The position numbers and the translations under genes were made by a program. The notes under the pieces were generated by a model. The model saw only the letters and a program-made list of their open reading frames with translations. It did not search any database and was not told where the DNA came from. Below, piece after piece: positions 52,515 to 60,977 of a stretch of 64,000 bases of DNA (positions are counted from its first letter, which is position 1; every line of letters starts with the position of its first letter). The stretch is from Clostridium sp. (GTDB lineage: Bacteria > Bacillota > Clostridia > Lachnospirales > Lachnospiraceae): positions 62,001 to 126,000 of the forward strand of contig JAGZZT010000006.1 in assembly GCA_018377235.1 (NCBI GenBank), written 5' to 3'.

Positions 52515-52682
52515 ATATCAAACCGGGGTAAATCCCCGTCCCTCCTTTGTAGTACAGGTTTATTCGGCCATAGTTTAACATAGAATAGGAAAGAATACAA
52601 TTGTTCAGGTGCGTTAAAATCCTGTAAAAAAACGTCGAAAATCATCAAAAATGCACGAAGAAAGAAGATGGCTACAATTCAT

Positions 52683-52711
52683 TTGACAAAGACATCGGCT
52701 AAATTTATAAT
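52683..52711 (+). promoter_or_regulatory. Promoter of the rhomboid-like gene
   Basis: TTGACA (52683-52688), 17 bp, TATAAT (52706-52711). Confidence 0.85.
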
Positions 52712-52757
52712 AATGAATTAACGAGCAATGAATAATAAAGAGAGAGCAGGAAATGAG

Positions 52758-53594
52758 ATGAAATTTTTAAGAAAACTGGAAAGGAAATTTGGAAAATTTG
52801 CGATTCCAAATCTGATGTATTACATTATTTTGATGTATGGAGCGGGGATTGTCATCGATCTGGCAGCTCCGGGACTGTATTATCAGTATCTCTGCCTGGA
52901 TGCAGCGGCTATTTTAAGAGGCCAGGTGTGGAGGCTTGCTACATTCTTAATTTGTCCGCCGTCTGCAGGCATTTTCTTTAACCTGATCGCCATGTTTTTG
53001 TATTATTCTCTGGGAACAACGCTGGAACGGGTGTGGGGAACCTTCCGCTTCAACCTGTATTTCTTCTCCGGAATTCTGTTCCACATTATCGCCGCCTTTG
53101 TGATTTACTTTTCAATGGGGATATCGGTGCCGCTGACACCGTTTTATCTGAATAACTCGCTGTTTCTCGCTTTCGCGGCTACGTTTCCGCAGATGCAGTT
53201 CTATTTGTACGGGCTGCTGCCGATTCGAGCGTACTGGCTGGGAATTTTCATTGGAGCAGAATTTTTATATGAATTCCTGTTCGGCGGTATACTGGCCAGA
53301 GTCTGCATAGGGCTGTCCATGCTGAATTTTGTAATCTTCTTCCTGATGACAAGAAATTATGCTAAAATCAGCCCCAGGGAAGTTAAGAGAAAACAGAAGT
53401 TTAAAGCTGACATGAAGACAGCGCAGGCGGAAAAGATCAGACTGACTCATCATAAGTGCGCTGTCTGCGGAAGGACCGAGAAGGACGATCCAAATCTGGA
53501 GTTCCGTTATTGTTCCAAGTGCGAGGGAAACCTGGAATACTGCATGGATCACCTTTATACACATAAGCATGTGACAAAGGAAGATTTGGAATAG
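52758..53594 (+). CDS. Rhomboid-like membrane protein with C-terminal zinc finger, no catalytic Ser seen
   Basis: A 278-residue protein with five or six membrane segments. RGQVWRLATFLICPPS and LYYSLGTTLERVWGTFRFNLY match rhomboid landmarks (W-R and the L-G-x-x-L-E loop). The place of the catalytic GxSG reads NNSLFLAFAATFPQ, with no GxSG. The soluble C-terminus has CAVCGRTEKDDPN and CSKCEGNLEYCMDH, a likely zinc-binding site. It is probably a non-proteolytic member. The start at 52758 follows AGGA; the ATG at 52728 has no site. It stands just before pyruvate kinase on the same strand. Confidence 0.78.
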   Translation: MKFLRKLERKFGKFAIPNLMYYIILMYGAGIVIDLAAPGLYYQYLCLDAAAILRGQVWRLATFLICPPSAGIFFNLIAMFLYYSLGTTLERVWGTFRFNLYFFSGILFHIIAAFVIYFSMGISVPLTPFYLNNSLFLAFAATFPQMQFYLYGLLPIRAYWLGIFIGAEFLYEFLFGGILARVCIGLSMLNFVIFFLMTRNYAKISPREVKRKQKFKADMKTAQAEKIRLTHHKCAVCGRTEKDDPNLEFRYCSKCEGNLEYCMDHLYTHKHVTKEDLE

Positions 53595-53681
53595 CCGTTT
53601 TGGAGAGGGGAAAGAAAACGGGGGAAACCAGTTGAAAAAGCCGGCATGGGGAGCTGGCTGGATACAGGAGGAATTAACAAG

Positions 53682-55118
53682 ATGAAGAAAACGAAGATTA
53701 TCTGCACTATGGGTCCGAATACAAACGACAGAGAATTGATGAAGCAGCTTGCTTTAAACGGCATGGATGTGGCCCGATTTAATTTCTCTCACGGGGATTA
53801 CGAGGAACATATGGGGAGGTTCAAGCTTCTGGAAAGCGTACGGGAAGAGCTGGATCTTCCTATCGCAGCGCTTCTTGATACGAAAGGACCAGAGATTCGG
53901 ACTGGAAGCTTAAAGGATGGAAAGAAAATCACCCTGAAGGAGGGCGATGTCTATACTCTGACAACTGAGGAAACGGTGGGGGATGATAAAAGAGGGTTTA
54001 TTAATTATCCAGGCCTTCCAGCAGACGTAAAGCCAGGAAATCAGATTCTTATCGATGACGGCCTGATTGAACTGGACGTTGAAGAAGTAAAAGGAAACGA
54101 TATTGTCTGCCGTGTGAAAAACGGCGGAGAACTTGGAGAGAAAAAGGGAGTCAATGTACCTAATGTAAAAATCAATCTGCCAGCTTTAACTGATAAGGAC
54201 AAAGAAGATATTTTGTTTGGAATTCAGGCTGGTTTTGACTACATCGCAGCTTCCTTTGTGAGAAATGCAGATGCAATTCGTGAAATTAAAGAAATTTTGG
54301 AGAAGCACGGCTCCAGAATTCTGGTCATTGCCAAAATTGAGAATGCAGAGGGAATTGAAAATCTGGATTCCATTCTGGAGGAATGCGACGGAATCATGGT
54401 AGCCAGAGGCGATATGGGCGTAGAGATTCCGGCTGAGAAGGTTCCTCATATTCAGAAAATGATCATTAAAAAGTGCAACAAGGCATGTAAGCCTGTTATC
54501 ACAGCTACTCAGATGCTGGACTCCATGATCCGTAATCCAAGGCCGACCCGCGCTGAGGTGACAGATGTGGCGAATGCTGTCTATGACGGAACAGACGCAG
54601 TCATGCTTTCTGGAGAGACTGCTATGGGCCGCTATCCGGTAGAGGCTGTCAAGATGATGGCGCAGATTGTGGAGGATTCAGAGAAATACCTGGATTATGC
54701 TTCCTATCGCCAGAGAAGAGTAAGCCAGGAGAATCAGAAGAATATTTCCAATGCAGTATGCTATTCATCGGTGGCTACTGCCCACGATTTAGGAGCGGCA
54801 GCCATTGTGGCTCCGTCTGTCAGCGGTTTTACTGCCAGGATGCTGTCCAAGTGGCGTCCAAGCGCTACGATTGTGGGGCTTTCTCCCAGCATGACAACTG
54901 TACGCCAGATGCAGCTTTACTGGGGCGTAAAGCCGTTCCATGCCAGACGCGCAGATTCCACAGACGTTTTAGTGTATTCCTCCATTGAGCTGCTGAAGGA
55001 AAAAGGAATAGTAAGGTCTGGGGATGTAGTGATAGCCACAGCAGGAATTGTCACATATGCAAACAGGCATTCACCGGCAGCCCACACAAATATTATGCGT
55101 GTGGTTGAAGTAGACTAG
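53682..55118 (+). CDS. pyk: Pyruvate kinase
   Basis: A 478-residue glycolytic kinase turning PEP and ADP into pyruvate and ATP. MKKTKIICTMGPN, the substrate Arg/Asn region VARFNFSHGD, LLDTKGPEIRTG, the catalytic-Lys segment VIAKIENAEGIEN, VARGDMGVEIP and TAT-QMLDSMIRNPRPTRAE are all present. It lacks the extra C-terminal PEP-utiliser domain of some Bacillus enzymes. AGGAGG precedes ATG 53682; an upstream in-frame ATG has none. A lysA-like gene follows after 33 bases. Confidence 0.97.
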   Translation: MKKTKIICTMGPNTNDRELMKQLALNGMDVARFNFSHGDYEEHMGRFKLLESVREELDLPIAALLDTKGPEIRTGSLKDGKKITLKEGDVYTLTTEETVGDDKRGFINYPGLPADVKPGNQILIDDGLIELDVEEVKGNDIVCRVKNGGELGEKKGVNVPNVKINLPALTDKDKEDILFGIQAGFDYIAASFVRNADAIREIKEILEKHGSRILVIAKIENAEGIENLDSILEECDGIMVARGDMGVEIPAEKVPHIQKMIIKKCNKACKPVITATQMLDSMIRNPRPTRAEVTDVANAVYDGTDAVMLSGETAMGRYPVEAVKMMAQIVEDSEKYLDYASYRQRRVSQENQKNISNAVCYSSVATAHDLGAAAIVAPSVSGFTARMLSKWRPSATIVGLSPSMTTVRQMQLYWGVKPFHARRADSTDVLVYSSIELLKEKGIVRSGDVVIATAGIVTYANRHSPAAHTNIMRVVEVD

Positions 55119-55151
55119 AGACGAAAGACAGGGGAAGTTAGGAGAAGTATA

Positions 55152-56420
55152 ATGGAAAAGAAACCGTTTGTAACACTGGATCAGTTAAAAGAAATCACCA
55201 AAACATATAAGACGCCGTTTCATCTGTACGATGAGAAAGGAATCAGGGAAAATGCAGAACGTCTAAAGAGAGCGTTTTCCTGGAATAAGGGCTTTCGTGA
55301 GTATTTTGCCGTGAAGGCCACACCTAATCCGTTTATCATTGATATTTTAAAGAAATTAGACTGTGGCGTGGACTGCTCCTCTATGACAGAGCTGATGATG
55401 GCGGAGGCCATGGGTTATGAGGGAAAGAAGATCATGTTTTCCTCCAATGACACGCCGGCAGAGGAATTTCAGATGGCAGATCGTCTGGGAGCAGTGATCA
55501 ACCTGGATGATATTACCCATATTGAGTTTCTGGAGCAGGCGGTAGGACATATTCCGGAGACTATCAGCTGCCGCTACAATCCAGGCGGACTGTTTAAAAT
55601 CAGCAACGATATTATGGACAATCCAGGAGACGCCAAGTATGGCATGACCACGGAGCAGATGTTTGAGGCGTTCCGCATTTTAAAGGAAAAGGGAGCAAAG
55701 CGCTTCGGAATCCATGCGTTTTTAGCCAGCAACACGGTGACCAACGAGTATTACCCGATGCTTGCCAAGGTACTGTTTGAGCTGGCAGTCCGCCTGAAGG
55801 AGGAGACAGGAGCTGAAATTGCCTTTATTAATCTCTCTGGCGGAATCGGCATTCCATATCGTCCGGATCAGGAGCCGAATGATATTTTTGTGATTGGAGA
55901 GGGCGTAAGAAAGGTATATGAAGAGATTCTTGTCCCTGCTGGAATGGGAGATGTGGCTCTGTATACAGAGCTGGGCCGCTTTATGCTGGGACCCTATGGC
56001 TGCCTGGTGACAACAGCCATCCATGAAAAGCACACCCACAAGGAGTATATCGGAGTAGACGCCTGCGCAGTGAATCTGATGCGTCCTGCCATGTATGGAG
56101 CATATCACCATATTACCGTTATGGGAAAAGAGAATGCGCCCTGCGACCATAAATATGATATTGCGGGTTCTCTGTGTGAAAATAACGACAAGTTTGCGAT
56201 TGATCGGATGCTGCCGAAGATTGACATGGGAGATCTGCTGGTGATTCATGATACTGGAGCGCACGGCTTTTCTATGGGATACAACTACAATGGAAAGCTG
56301 CGTTCGGCAGAGCTTTTATTAAAAGAGGATAAAACAGTACAGTTAATTCGGAGGGCGGAGACGCCAAAGGATTATTTTGCTACTTTTGACTTCTGCGATT
56401 TGTTCCAGAATGTGAAATAA
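55152..56420 (+). CDS. lysA: Diaminopimelate decarboxylase family protein
   Basis: A 422-residue fold-type III PLP decarboxylase. The PLP Lys is Lys55 in YFAVKATPNP. HAFLASNTVTNEYY, the Gly loop NLSGGIGIPYRPDQE, and the C-terminal DTGAHGFSMGYNYNGKLR with catalytic residues agree with diaminopimelate or related amino acid decarboxylases. DAP decarboxylase makes L-lysine; a related biosynthetic arginine/ornithine or carboxynorspermidine role cannot be excluded. It is probably co-transcribed with pyk (33-base spacer). No L-box riboswitch is seen. Confidence 0.85.
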   Translation: MEKKPFVTLDQLKEITKTYKTPFHLYDEKGIRENAERLKRAFSWNKGFREYFAVKATPNPFIIDILKKLDCGVDCSSMTELMMAEAMGYEGKKIMFSSNDTPAEEFQMADRLGAVINLDDITHIEFLEQAVGHIPETISCRYNPGGLFKISNDIMDNPGDAKYGMTTEQMFEAFRILKEKGAKRFGIHAFLASNTVTNEYYPMLAKVLFELAVRLKEETGAEIAFINLSGGIGIPYRPDQEPNDIFVIGEGVRKVYEEILVPAGMGDVALYTELGRFMLGPYGCLVTTAIHEKHTHKEYIGVDACAVNLMRPAMYGAYHHITVMGKENAPCDHKYDIAGSLCENNDKFAIDRMLPKIDMGDLLVIHDTGAHGFSMGYNYNGKLRSAELLLKEDKTVQLIRRAETPKDYFATFDFCDLFQNVK

Positions 56421-56539
56421 TGCATATGAAAAGCCTATAATGCAGGAAAAGCAGTTTTTATTGCACTGGCAGATGAGATCTTAAGAAAATCTTCATAATT
56501 TATTCAAAGAGTATACAAACATTTTCGGGAGAACCGTGT

Positions 56540-56656
56540 TATACTAAAACCATAATAAATGCACGATACAAAAGTAATAAAACCTTTTAAGCTTTTTGAA
56601 ATTCCGAAAATCCTAACGAAAGAGTCCCTGCACCGAAAGGTGCAGGGATTTTTTCG
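56540..56656 (+). ncRNA. Candidate small RNA ending in a strong GAAA-loop terminator
   Basis: An extended -10 (TGTTATACT, -10 at 56540-56545; no good -35) is followed by about 75 bases without a plausible reading frame. A perfect terminator then pairs AGTCCCTGCACC with GGTGCAGGGAT around a GAAA tetraloop (56622-56648) with six T. The hairpin is too far from the lysA-like stop (about 200 bases) to be just its terminator, though it may also serve it. The rest of the 56421-56733 gap shows nothing else. Confidence 0.4.
56622..56654 (+). terminator. GAAA-loop intrinsic terminator
   Basis: AGTCCCTGCACC, GAAA, GGTGCAGGGA then TTTTTT. It closes either the lysA-like transcript or the small RNA candidate. 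Confidence 0.9.
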
Positions 56657-56733
56657 TGGGTGCAGAGGTTTTGAGCGGAGTGCAAAAGCCTCAGCTCGTT
56701 TTATGAAAAACCTTCGCGTATCCCGAGTGGTTT

Positions 56734-57907
56734 TCAGATGGCATTTCCCAGTCTGACAAACTGGATAGATGCATTTGTAAAGGTACTGTCTGATGAGACA
56801 GTTACAAGAGAAATGGAAGCCGTGCCTGTTACATTCAGGATGATGGACGCAGACAGTGAAGCTGTGCCTGTACTCATAGGGGTACTGCCGGAAGTCCGGC
56901 TGCCTGGAATCGAAACGCCGCTGTTTCTAAGCTCAACAGTCACAGTTTTATGAGCAGAAGTATCTGTAGCAGTGACAGAGTAAAGAATCTGGTAAATACC
57001 AGGCTTTGTTATGGAGAAGACTCCAGTATTGACTGTATGGGTGATAGAGGTTCCTGCCTGAACCTGGTTGGTATTAAAAATCAGAGGAAGTCCTGCGTCC
57101 GCCGGTTCCTGTGCAGGGACATGGACGGAGTGAAGAAGCTCTGCTGCAGGTGCAGAACCGGCAGGTCCGGTGGGTCCAGTAGGTCCAGTGGGTCCGGCAG
57201 AGCCAGGAAGTCCGTCAAGTCCTCTTGGTCCGGTAGGTCCAGTGGGTCCGGCAGAGCCAGGAAGTCCGTCAAGTCCTCTTGGCCCGGTGGGTCCAGTAGG
57301 TCCGGTGGGTCCGGCAGAGCCAGGAAGTCCGTCAAGTCCTCTTGGCCCGGTGGGTCCAGTAGGTCCGGCAGAGCCAGGAAGTCCGTCAAGTCCTCTTGGT
57401 CCGGTAGGTCCAGTGGGTCCAGTAGGTCCGGCAGAGCCAGGAAGTCCGTCAAGCCCTCTTGGCCCGGTAGGCCCGGTGGGTCCAGTAGGTCCGGCAGAGC
57501 CGGGAAGTCCGTCAAGTCCTCTGTCCGGCAGAGCCAGGAAGTCCGTCAAGTCCTCTTGGCCCAGTCGGTCCAGTCGGTCCGGCAGGTCCCTGGGGTCCCA
57601 TAGGTCCCTGGATGCCTTGAATACCGTCAGCGCCAGTTGCGCCCTGAGGCCCTTCTGGCCCTACAGGTCCTTGTATACCGGCAGCTCCTTCTGGTCCGGT
57701 ACCGCCCTGGGGAATGGTAAAGTTTAAAATAGGATGGCAGGGAGTACCGCTGTTGTACACGGCGGCGGCGGTTCCAGGCTGTCCAGTGATTGTCTGGCCT
57801 ATGGCAACTGGAGAAGGGCAGTCTGCCGGTGGAAATGGGGGAGGAAAGCAGGAAGGCGGACATGGATGGCCGCAGGAATAAGGGGTTTCATTACATTGAT
57901 AACACAT
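56734..57907 (-). pseudogene. Collagen-like Gly-X-Y repeat surface/spore protein, frameshifted
   Basis: On the minus strand the gene starts at ATG 57907 (GAGGA upstream). It encodes a Cys/Pro-rich head (MCYQCNETPYSCGHPCPPSC), a pre-collagen segment VAIGQTITGQPGTAA...LNFTIPQG, then Gly-X-Y triplets. About residue 128 the frame shifts and stops (GSAGQRT). The second frame (56734-57549) carries six or so more modules of RGLDGLPGSAGPTGPTGP (18 or 21 residues) and a C-terminal beta-rich domain, SVHVPAQEP to VRLGNAI, like the BclA tip. At the join, GGAC is followed at once by AGAGGACTTGACGG, so 20 bases of a module are missing. Spore-surface role is inferred. Confidence 0.75.
57163..57570. repeat. 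54/63-bp tandem repeat array coding Gly-X-Y modules
   Basis: Seven copies of a GGACTTGACGGACTTCCTGG-type module of 54 or 63 bp on the minus strand, with scattered silent changes (GGT/GGC, CCC/CCT). Such direct repeats are prone to slippage, and one copy has lost 20 bases. Confidence 0.9.
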
Positions 57908-57937
57908 AAGATTGATCCTCTACAGGTTGTTTTACTA

Positions 57938-57946
57938 TACTATATG
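57938..57946 (-). promoter_or_regulatory. Possible late-sporulation (sigma K/E-like) -10 of the collagen-like gene
   Basis: Minus-strand CATATAGTA fits the sigma-K -10 form CATA-N3-TA and lies 31 bases before the ATG. The matching -35 (AC at 16-17 bases) is not seen, so support is weak. Confidence 0.25.
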
Positions 57947-58046
57947 CAGGGCTGTACTTTTTGACAGCCTGGCAGAGAAGAGGAGAACCGATGCCAGCGT
58001 CAGTGTACAAGGGACAACACGCCTTATAGATATTTATACGCTGATG

Positions 58047-58109
58047 CTATTTTTTCAGAATGATCAAAATTGCCAGAATAAGAAATAAAGTTAAATTAGG
58101 TTCACTCAC
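58047..58109 (-). CDS. 20-residue hydrophobic micropeptide
   Basis: A GTG start at 58107-58109 lies 8 bases after a perfect GGAGG, and the frame runs 20 codons to TAG. The peptide is MSEPNLTLFLILAILIILKK: a polar N-terminus, a 13-residue hydrophobic helix and two Lys. It is 21 bases downstream of the winged-helix gene on the same strand, so co-transcription is likely. It recalls very small sporulation membrane peptides, but I can name no family. The strong ribosome-binding site and clear membrane profile are the grounds for calling it. Confidence 0.5.
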   Translation of the reverse strand: MSEPNLTLFLILAILIILKK

Positions 58110-58130
58110 AGAAATCCCTCCTTGTGACAG

Positions 58131-58967
58131 CTAAAGTGAAATAACAGGCAGCTCCGACAGTTCAATATTGTCTGTCAGCTGACTCATCAGGTTAAAAACA
58201 GAGGCGTTGTCTACGGCAGCGATTTGGTTAATGAAAAAACAGGAAACATTGGGAAAAACTTCTTTTCCCAGAGATATTTCTGACTTTTCTTTTACAACTG
58301 CAGTTATCTGCCCCCTGGGAGTCTGCAGCAGTTTTTGAATTAGATCCGGATCATGGTTGACAGTAGCATCATAAATAAAAATATCCATATGGATAATTTC
58401 AGTGTTTTTCCACCGGCAGCTTCTTTTTAAATGCATGCACAGAACTTCATTGACACGGTCATCTGCTTCCGTCTTGACATACAGTTTTATCATTTGCGAA
58501 AATGCTCCGAATACCCTGTCATACTCGCCGGGACGGCGCAGCTTTAGCTCGTCAAGAATCTGCCCCATTTGCTGTTTCCCCATATTGACTGCAAAGCCTG
58601 TCAGTGGAAGAATAAAGGTTGTTTTACTCTTTTTTTTGTTCCTGGTTCGATATATCAGTCCCAGATCCTCCAGACTGCGATTCCAGTTTCCAATACTCCG
58701 CTCTGTAGTCCCCAGCTCTCTGCTGATAGTGTCCATGCTGTGCCAGGATTCTCCGGTGTTGCTGTTAGCTGCAAAGGCATAATGCAGATAAAGCTTGACA
58801 GCACCGTCTGTCAGGTAAGGCAGGAATGCACCAAAATGGCTGTCTATCTTTGCAAAGCGGAATTCTTTATTCAGCTTTCCCGTACCATTAACATAAAACA
58901 GAGACAGGGTATCTGTTTCTGCATTCTGAAATAGAGTTTCTTTTTTCTTTAAATTTAAGTTCAGCAT
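58131..58967 (-). CDS. Winged helix-turn-helix domain protein of unknown function
   Basis: A 278-residue protein. Residues 50-115 hold a helix-turn-helix resembling that of replication-initiator or DnaD-like N-terminal domains: LTDGAVKLYLHYAFAAN, then SMDTISRELGTTERSIGNWN and DLGLIYRTRNKK. The remainder (about 120-278) is alpha/beta, with no motif I recognise. The ribosome-binding site is AAAGGA. The gene leads a possible unit with the micropeptide and the collagen-like gene. No partitioning or mobilisation gene is near, so a plasmid origin is not supported. A local regulator is as likely. Confidence 0.6.
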   Translation of the reverse strand: MLNLNLKKKETLFQNAETDTLSLFYVNGTGKLNKEFRFAKIDSHFGAFLPYLTDGAVKLYLHYAFAANSNTGESWHSMDTISRELGTTERSIGNWNRSLEDLGLIYRTRNKKKSKTTFILPLTGFAVNMGKQQMGQILDELKLRRPGEYDRVFGAFSQMIKLYVKTEADDRVNEVLCMHLKRSCRWKNTEIIHMDIFIYDATVNHDPDLIQKLLQTPRGQITAVVKEKSEISLGKEVFPNVSCFFINQIAAVDNASVFNLMSQLTDNIELSELPVISL

Positions 58968-59110
58968 AGGCTTATCCTTTCTTTGTACTGCAGCAGACGA
59001 GATTTTGTTTTCAGTCTTTCAACTTTGGTCTATGGACAACATCATATCAGAAAAATAAATCTATGTAAATTCTGTTAAATAGGAAAGAAATAAGAAAAAT
59101 ATTTCCTATA

Positions 59111-59166
59111 TATATGAATACAATTTCATATAAACTATATATCACTAAGACTGATCTATAATCAGT
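59111..59166. promoter_or_regulatory. Two palindromes upstream of the winged-helix gene
   Basis: TATATGAA-N6-TTCATATA (59111-59132) and ACTGAT-N5-ATCAGT (59150-59166) stand in an AT-rich gap of 58968-59326. They resemble regulator operators. The rest of the gap has no gene. Confidence 0.45.
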
Positions 59167-59274
59167 TAATAAAACGGATACATATTAATGGCAGAACGGA
59201 AGAAGAATGGAAAATGCGCAGCTTTTTAAAAAAATAAAAAAAGGGCTTTTAGAGAGGGCTTTGAAAATAAAAAA

Positions 59275-59304
59275 CCGCCTTTCCGAAATTAGACGGAAAA
59301 GCGG
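59275..59304 (-). terminator. Terminator of the DAHP synthase gene
   Basis: On the minus strand CCGCTTTTCCG pairs with CGGAAAGGCGG over TCTAATTT and is followed by six T. Confidence 0.85.
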
Positions 59305-59326
59305 CCTTTTGTGCTTATTCAGATAT

Positions 59327-60355
59327 TTAGATTCCCTCGGCAATTTCATAGAGGAGGCGCTCAGAATCATCCCATCCCAGGCAGGGATCTGTGATAGACT
59401 TTCCGTAGCAGTGCTCGCCCACCTTCTGTGATCCTGGCTCTAAGTAGCTTTCAATCATCACGCCCTTGACAAAGTCGCGGATATCAGAGGAGTGGCGGCG
59501 GCTGTGAAGAACTTCTTTGACAATGCGGATCTGCTCCATATACTGCTTGTTGGAGTTAGAGTGGTTTGCATCCACAATGCAGGCTGGATTCTTCAGATTC
59601 CTTTCTGCGTAGAGCTCGTGGAGCAGCTTCAAATCTTCATAGTGATAGTTAGGCAGACACTGGTCATGCTTATTAACAGCGCCTCGTAAAATGCAGTGAG
59701 TCAGAGGATTTCCCTCTGTCTTAACCTCCCAGCTTCTGTAGATAAACTCATGACCGTGCTGGGCGGCGTGAACTGCGTTGAGCATAACGGAAAGAGCGCC
59801 GCTGGTGGGATTTTTCATGCCCACGGGCACGTCAATTCCGCTGGATACGAGACGGTGCTGCTGATTCTCTACAGAGCGGGCGCCTACGGCGATGTAGGAC
59901 ATAACGTCAGAAAGATATGTTAAGTTTTCAGGGTAAAGCATCTCGTCTGCTGTGGAGAAGCCGGTTTCCTCGATAACCCGCATATGAAGCTTCCTGATAG
60001 CAATAAGGCCCTCATAGAGGTTTGGCTTCTGCTCAGGATTGGGCTGATGGAGAAGACCCTTGTAGCCGTCTCCGGTAGTTCTTGGCTTGTTGGTGTAGAT
60101 TCTGGGAATCAGGATCAGCCTGTCCTTTACCTTTTCCTGTACCTTGGCCAGCCGGGACACGTACTCGCATACAGAGTCTTCCCGATCAGCGGAGCAGGGG
60201 CCGATGATAACGAGGAATTTATCGCTCTTTCCTGTAAAAACGTCCTTGATGGACTCGTCCTTTTTTGCTTTTTCTGCTGCCAGAGCGGGAGCCAGCGGAA
60301 ACTGCGCCCTGATCTCGTCTGGAGTAGGAAGCTTGCTGACATATTCAAATCCCAT
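59327..60355 (-). CDS. aroF: 3-deoxy-7-phosphoheptulonate synthase (DAHP synthase, AroF/G/H type)
   Basis: A 342-residue type I-alpha DAHP synthase, first enzyme of the shikimate pathway, joining PEP and erythrose-4-phosphate. LVIIGPCSADREDSVCEY, RIYTNKPRTTGDGYKGLL, SDVMSYIAVGARSVENQ, PVGMKNPTSG and VDANHSNSNKQY are family tracts including PEP and metal sites. The N-terminal part (FEYVSKLPTPDEIRAQFPL) resembles the feedback region of AroF/G/H. AGGAGG precedes the ATG. Which amino acid inhibits it cannot be read safely. No leader or T-box is visible. It complements the trp operon of this window. Confidence 0.95.
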   Translation of the reverse strand: MGFEYVSKLPTPDEIRAQFPLAPALAAEKAKKDESIKDVFTGKSDKFLVIIGPCSADREDSVCEYVSRLAKVQEKVKDRLILIPRIYTNKPRTTGDGYKGLLHQPNPEQKPNLYEGLIAIRKLHMRVIEETGFSTADEMLYPENLTYLSDVMSYIAVGARSVENQQHRLVSSGIDVPVGMKNPTSGALSVMLNAVHAAQHGHEFIYRSWEVKTEGNPLTHCILRGAVNKHDQCLPNYHYEDLKLLHELYAERNLKNPACIVDANHSNSNKQYMEQIRIVKEVLHSRRHSSDIRDFVKGVMIESYLEPGSQKVGEHCYGKSITDPCLGWDDSERLLYEIAEGI

Positions 60356-60415
60356 GGTATAGTCCTCCTGAAAATAGATAAATATTCATTTATAAATACG
60401 AATGTGTGTGGCTAC

Positions 60416-60444
60416 ATTATAATATAGAAATTTCAGTTCGACAA
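60416..60444 (-). promoter_or_regulatory. DAHP synthase promoter
   Basis: Minus-strand TTGTCG (60439-60444), 17 bp, TATAAT (60416-60421). Confidence 0.65.
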
Positions 60445-60588
60445 GGTCTGAGAGAAGAAAAATACAAAATAAGCGTATAAATATGAATTTTTGTGTTTTT
60501 TATTCATGGTTTTATGGGGAAAACAGGTGTATATGAAATAGATTTGTAAAATTAACTTAACAAAAATTAACAAAATAAGGCAGGAAGC

Positions 60589-60617
60589 TTGACGGAAACG
60601 AAGATTCATATTAGAAT
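60589..60617 (+). promoter_or_regulatory. Promoter of the unexplained transcript before the MATE gene
   Basis: TTGACG (60589-60594), 17 bp, TAGAAT (60612-60617). An upstream AT-rich tract holds two TTAACAAAA repeats (60555-60575). Confidence 0.5.
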
Positions 60618-60623
60618 AGGATG

Positions 60624-60957
60624 GAATAAAACCTACAGGTTTTACTTTTCAGCATGGTTCAAAAAATTTTTTGGAATTTTTTGAAATAGATGCAATAAAA
60701 CAAAAGTCTGTTGCATTAACTAATTGAACGGATGAAAATGATTTCTGTTTCTGGCAGACAGAGGGCATACACGAACACATATCAAGTTACTCGAAATTCC
60801 TTGATGCATTACACCCCGTTACATGTATCCTTCTAAAGCAGTACAGAAAATTTTCAAATACAGGCAGTATCAACCAACCAATCCACTGTCCTGTAGGCGA
60901 ATAAAAAAGACCGGTCTGAGAAATCAGTTCTGGTCTTTTTTATTCGCCTTTTTCTAT
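60624..60957 (+). ncRNA. Candidate long untranslated RNA of unknown class
   Basis: From the promoter above to the terminator ending at 60957 there are about 330 bases with no frame that has a ribosome-binding site. Structure is seen: ACAGG-CAGT pairing with ACTG-CCTGT at about 60862-60896 around a loop with CAACCAACCAATCC, and AAACCTACAGGTTT at 60630. I do not recognise 6S RNA, tmRNA, SRP RNA or RNase P in it. It may be a riboswitch-like leader that ends early, or a small RNA. Confidence 0.4.
60895..60957 (+). terminator. Long perfect terminator before the MATE gene
   Basis: AGGCGAATAAAAAAGACCGG pairs with CTGGTCTTTTTTATTCGCCT over a 15-base loop, followed by TTTTTC. Confidence 0.9.
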
Positions 60958-60977
60958 GCTCTTGACATACGATTTGC

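Noticed and set aside
55119..55151. Lysine riboswitch before the lysA-like gene
   Set aside because: The gap to pyk is 33 bases, too short for an L-box.
57163..57570. CRISPR-like repeated DNA
   Set aside because: Units abut without variable spacers and code for collagen triplets; no cas genes.
57081..57727. Open frames through the repeat array in other frames and on the plus strand (Arg-Lys-Ser or Val-Gly-Pro repeats)
   Set aside because: Any frame across these GC-rich triplet repeats stays open. Only the minus-strand Gly-X-Y frames have a proper start, head and tail domain.
58131..58967. Plasmid replication initiator
   Set aside because: The winged helix alone suggests it, but there is no iteron array, partition or mobilisation gene and the flanks are core chromosome genes.
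60624..60957. 6S RNA or tmRNA
   Set aside because: No tRNA-like ends, tag frame or closing 5'-3' helix with central bubble could be traced.
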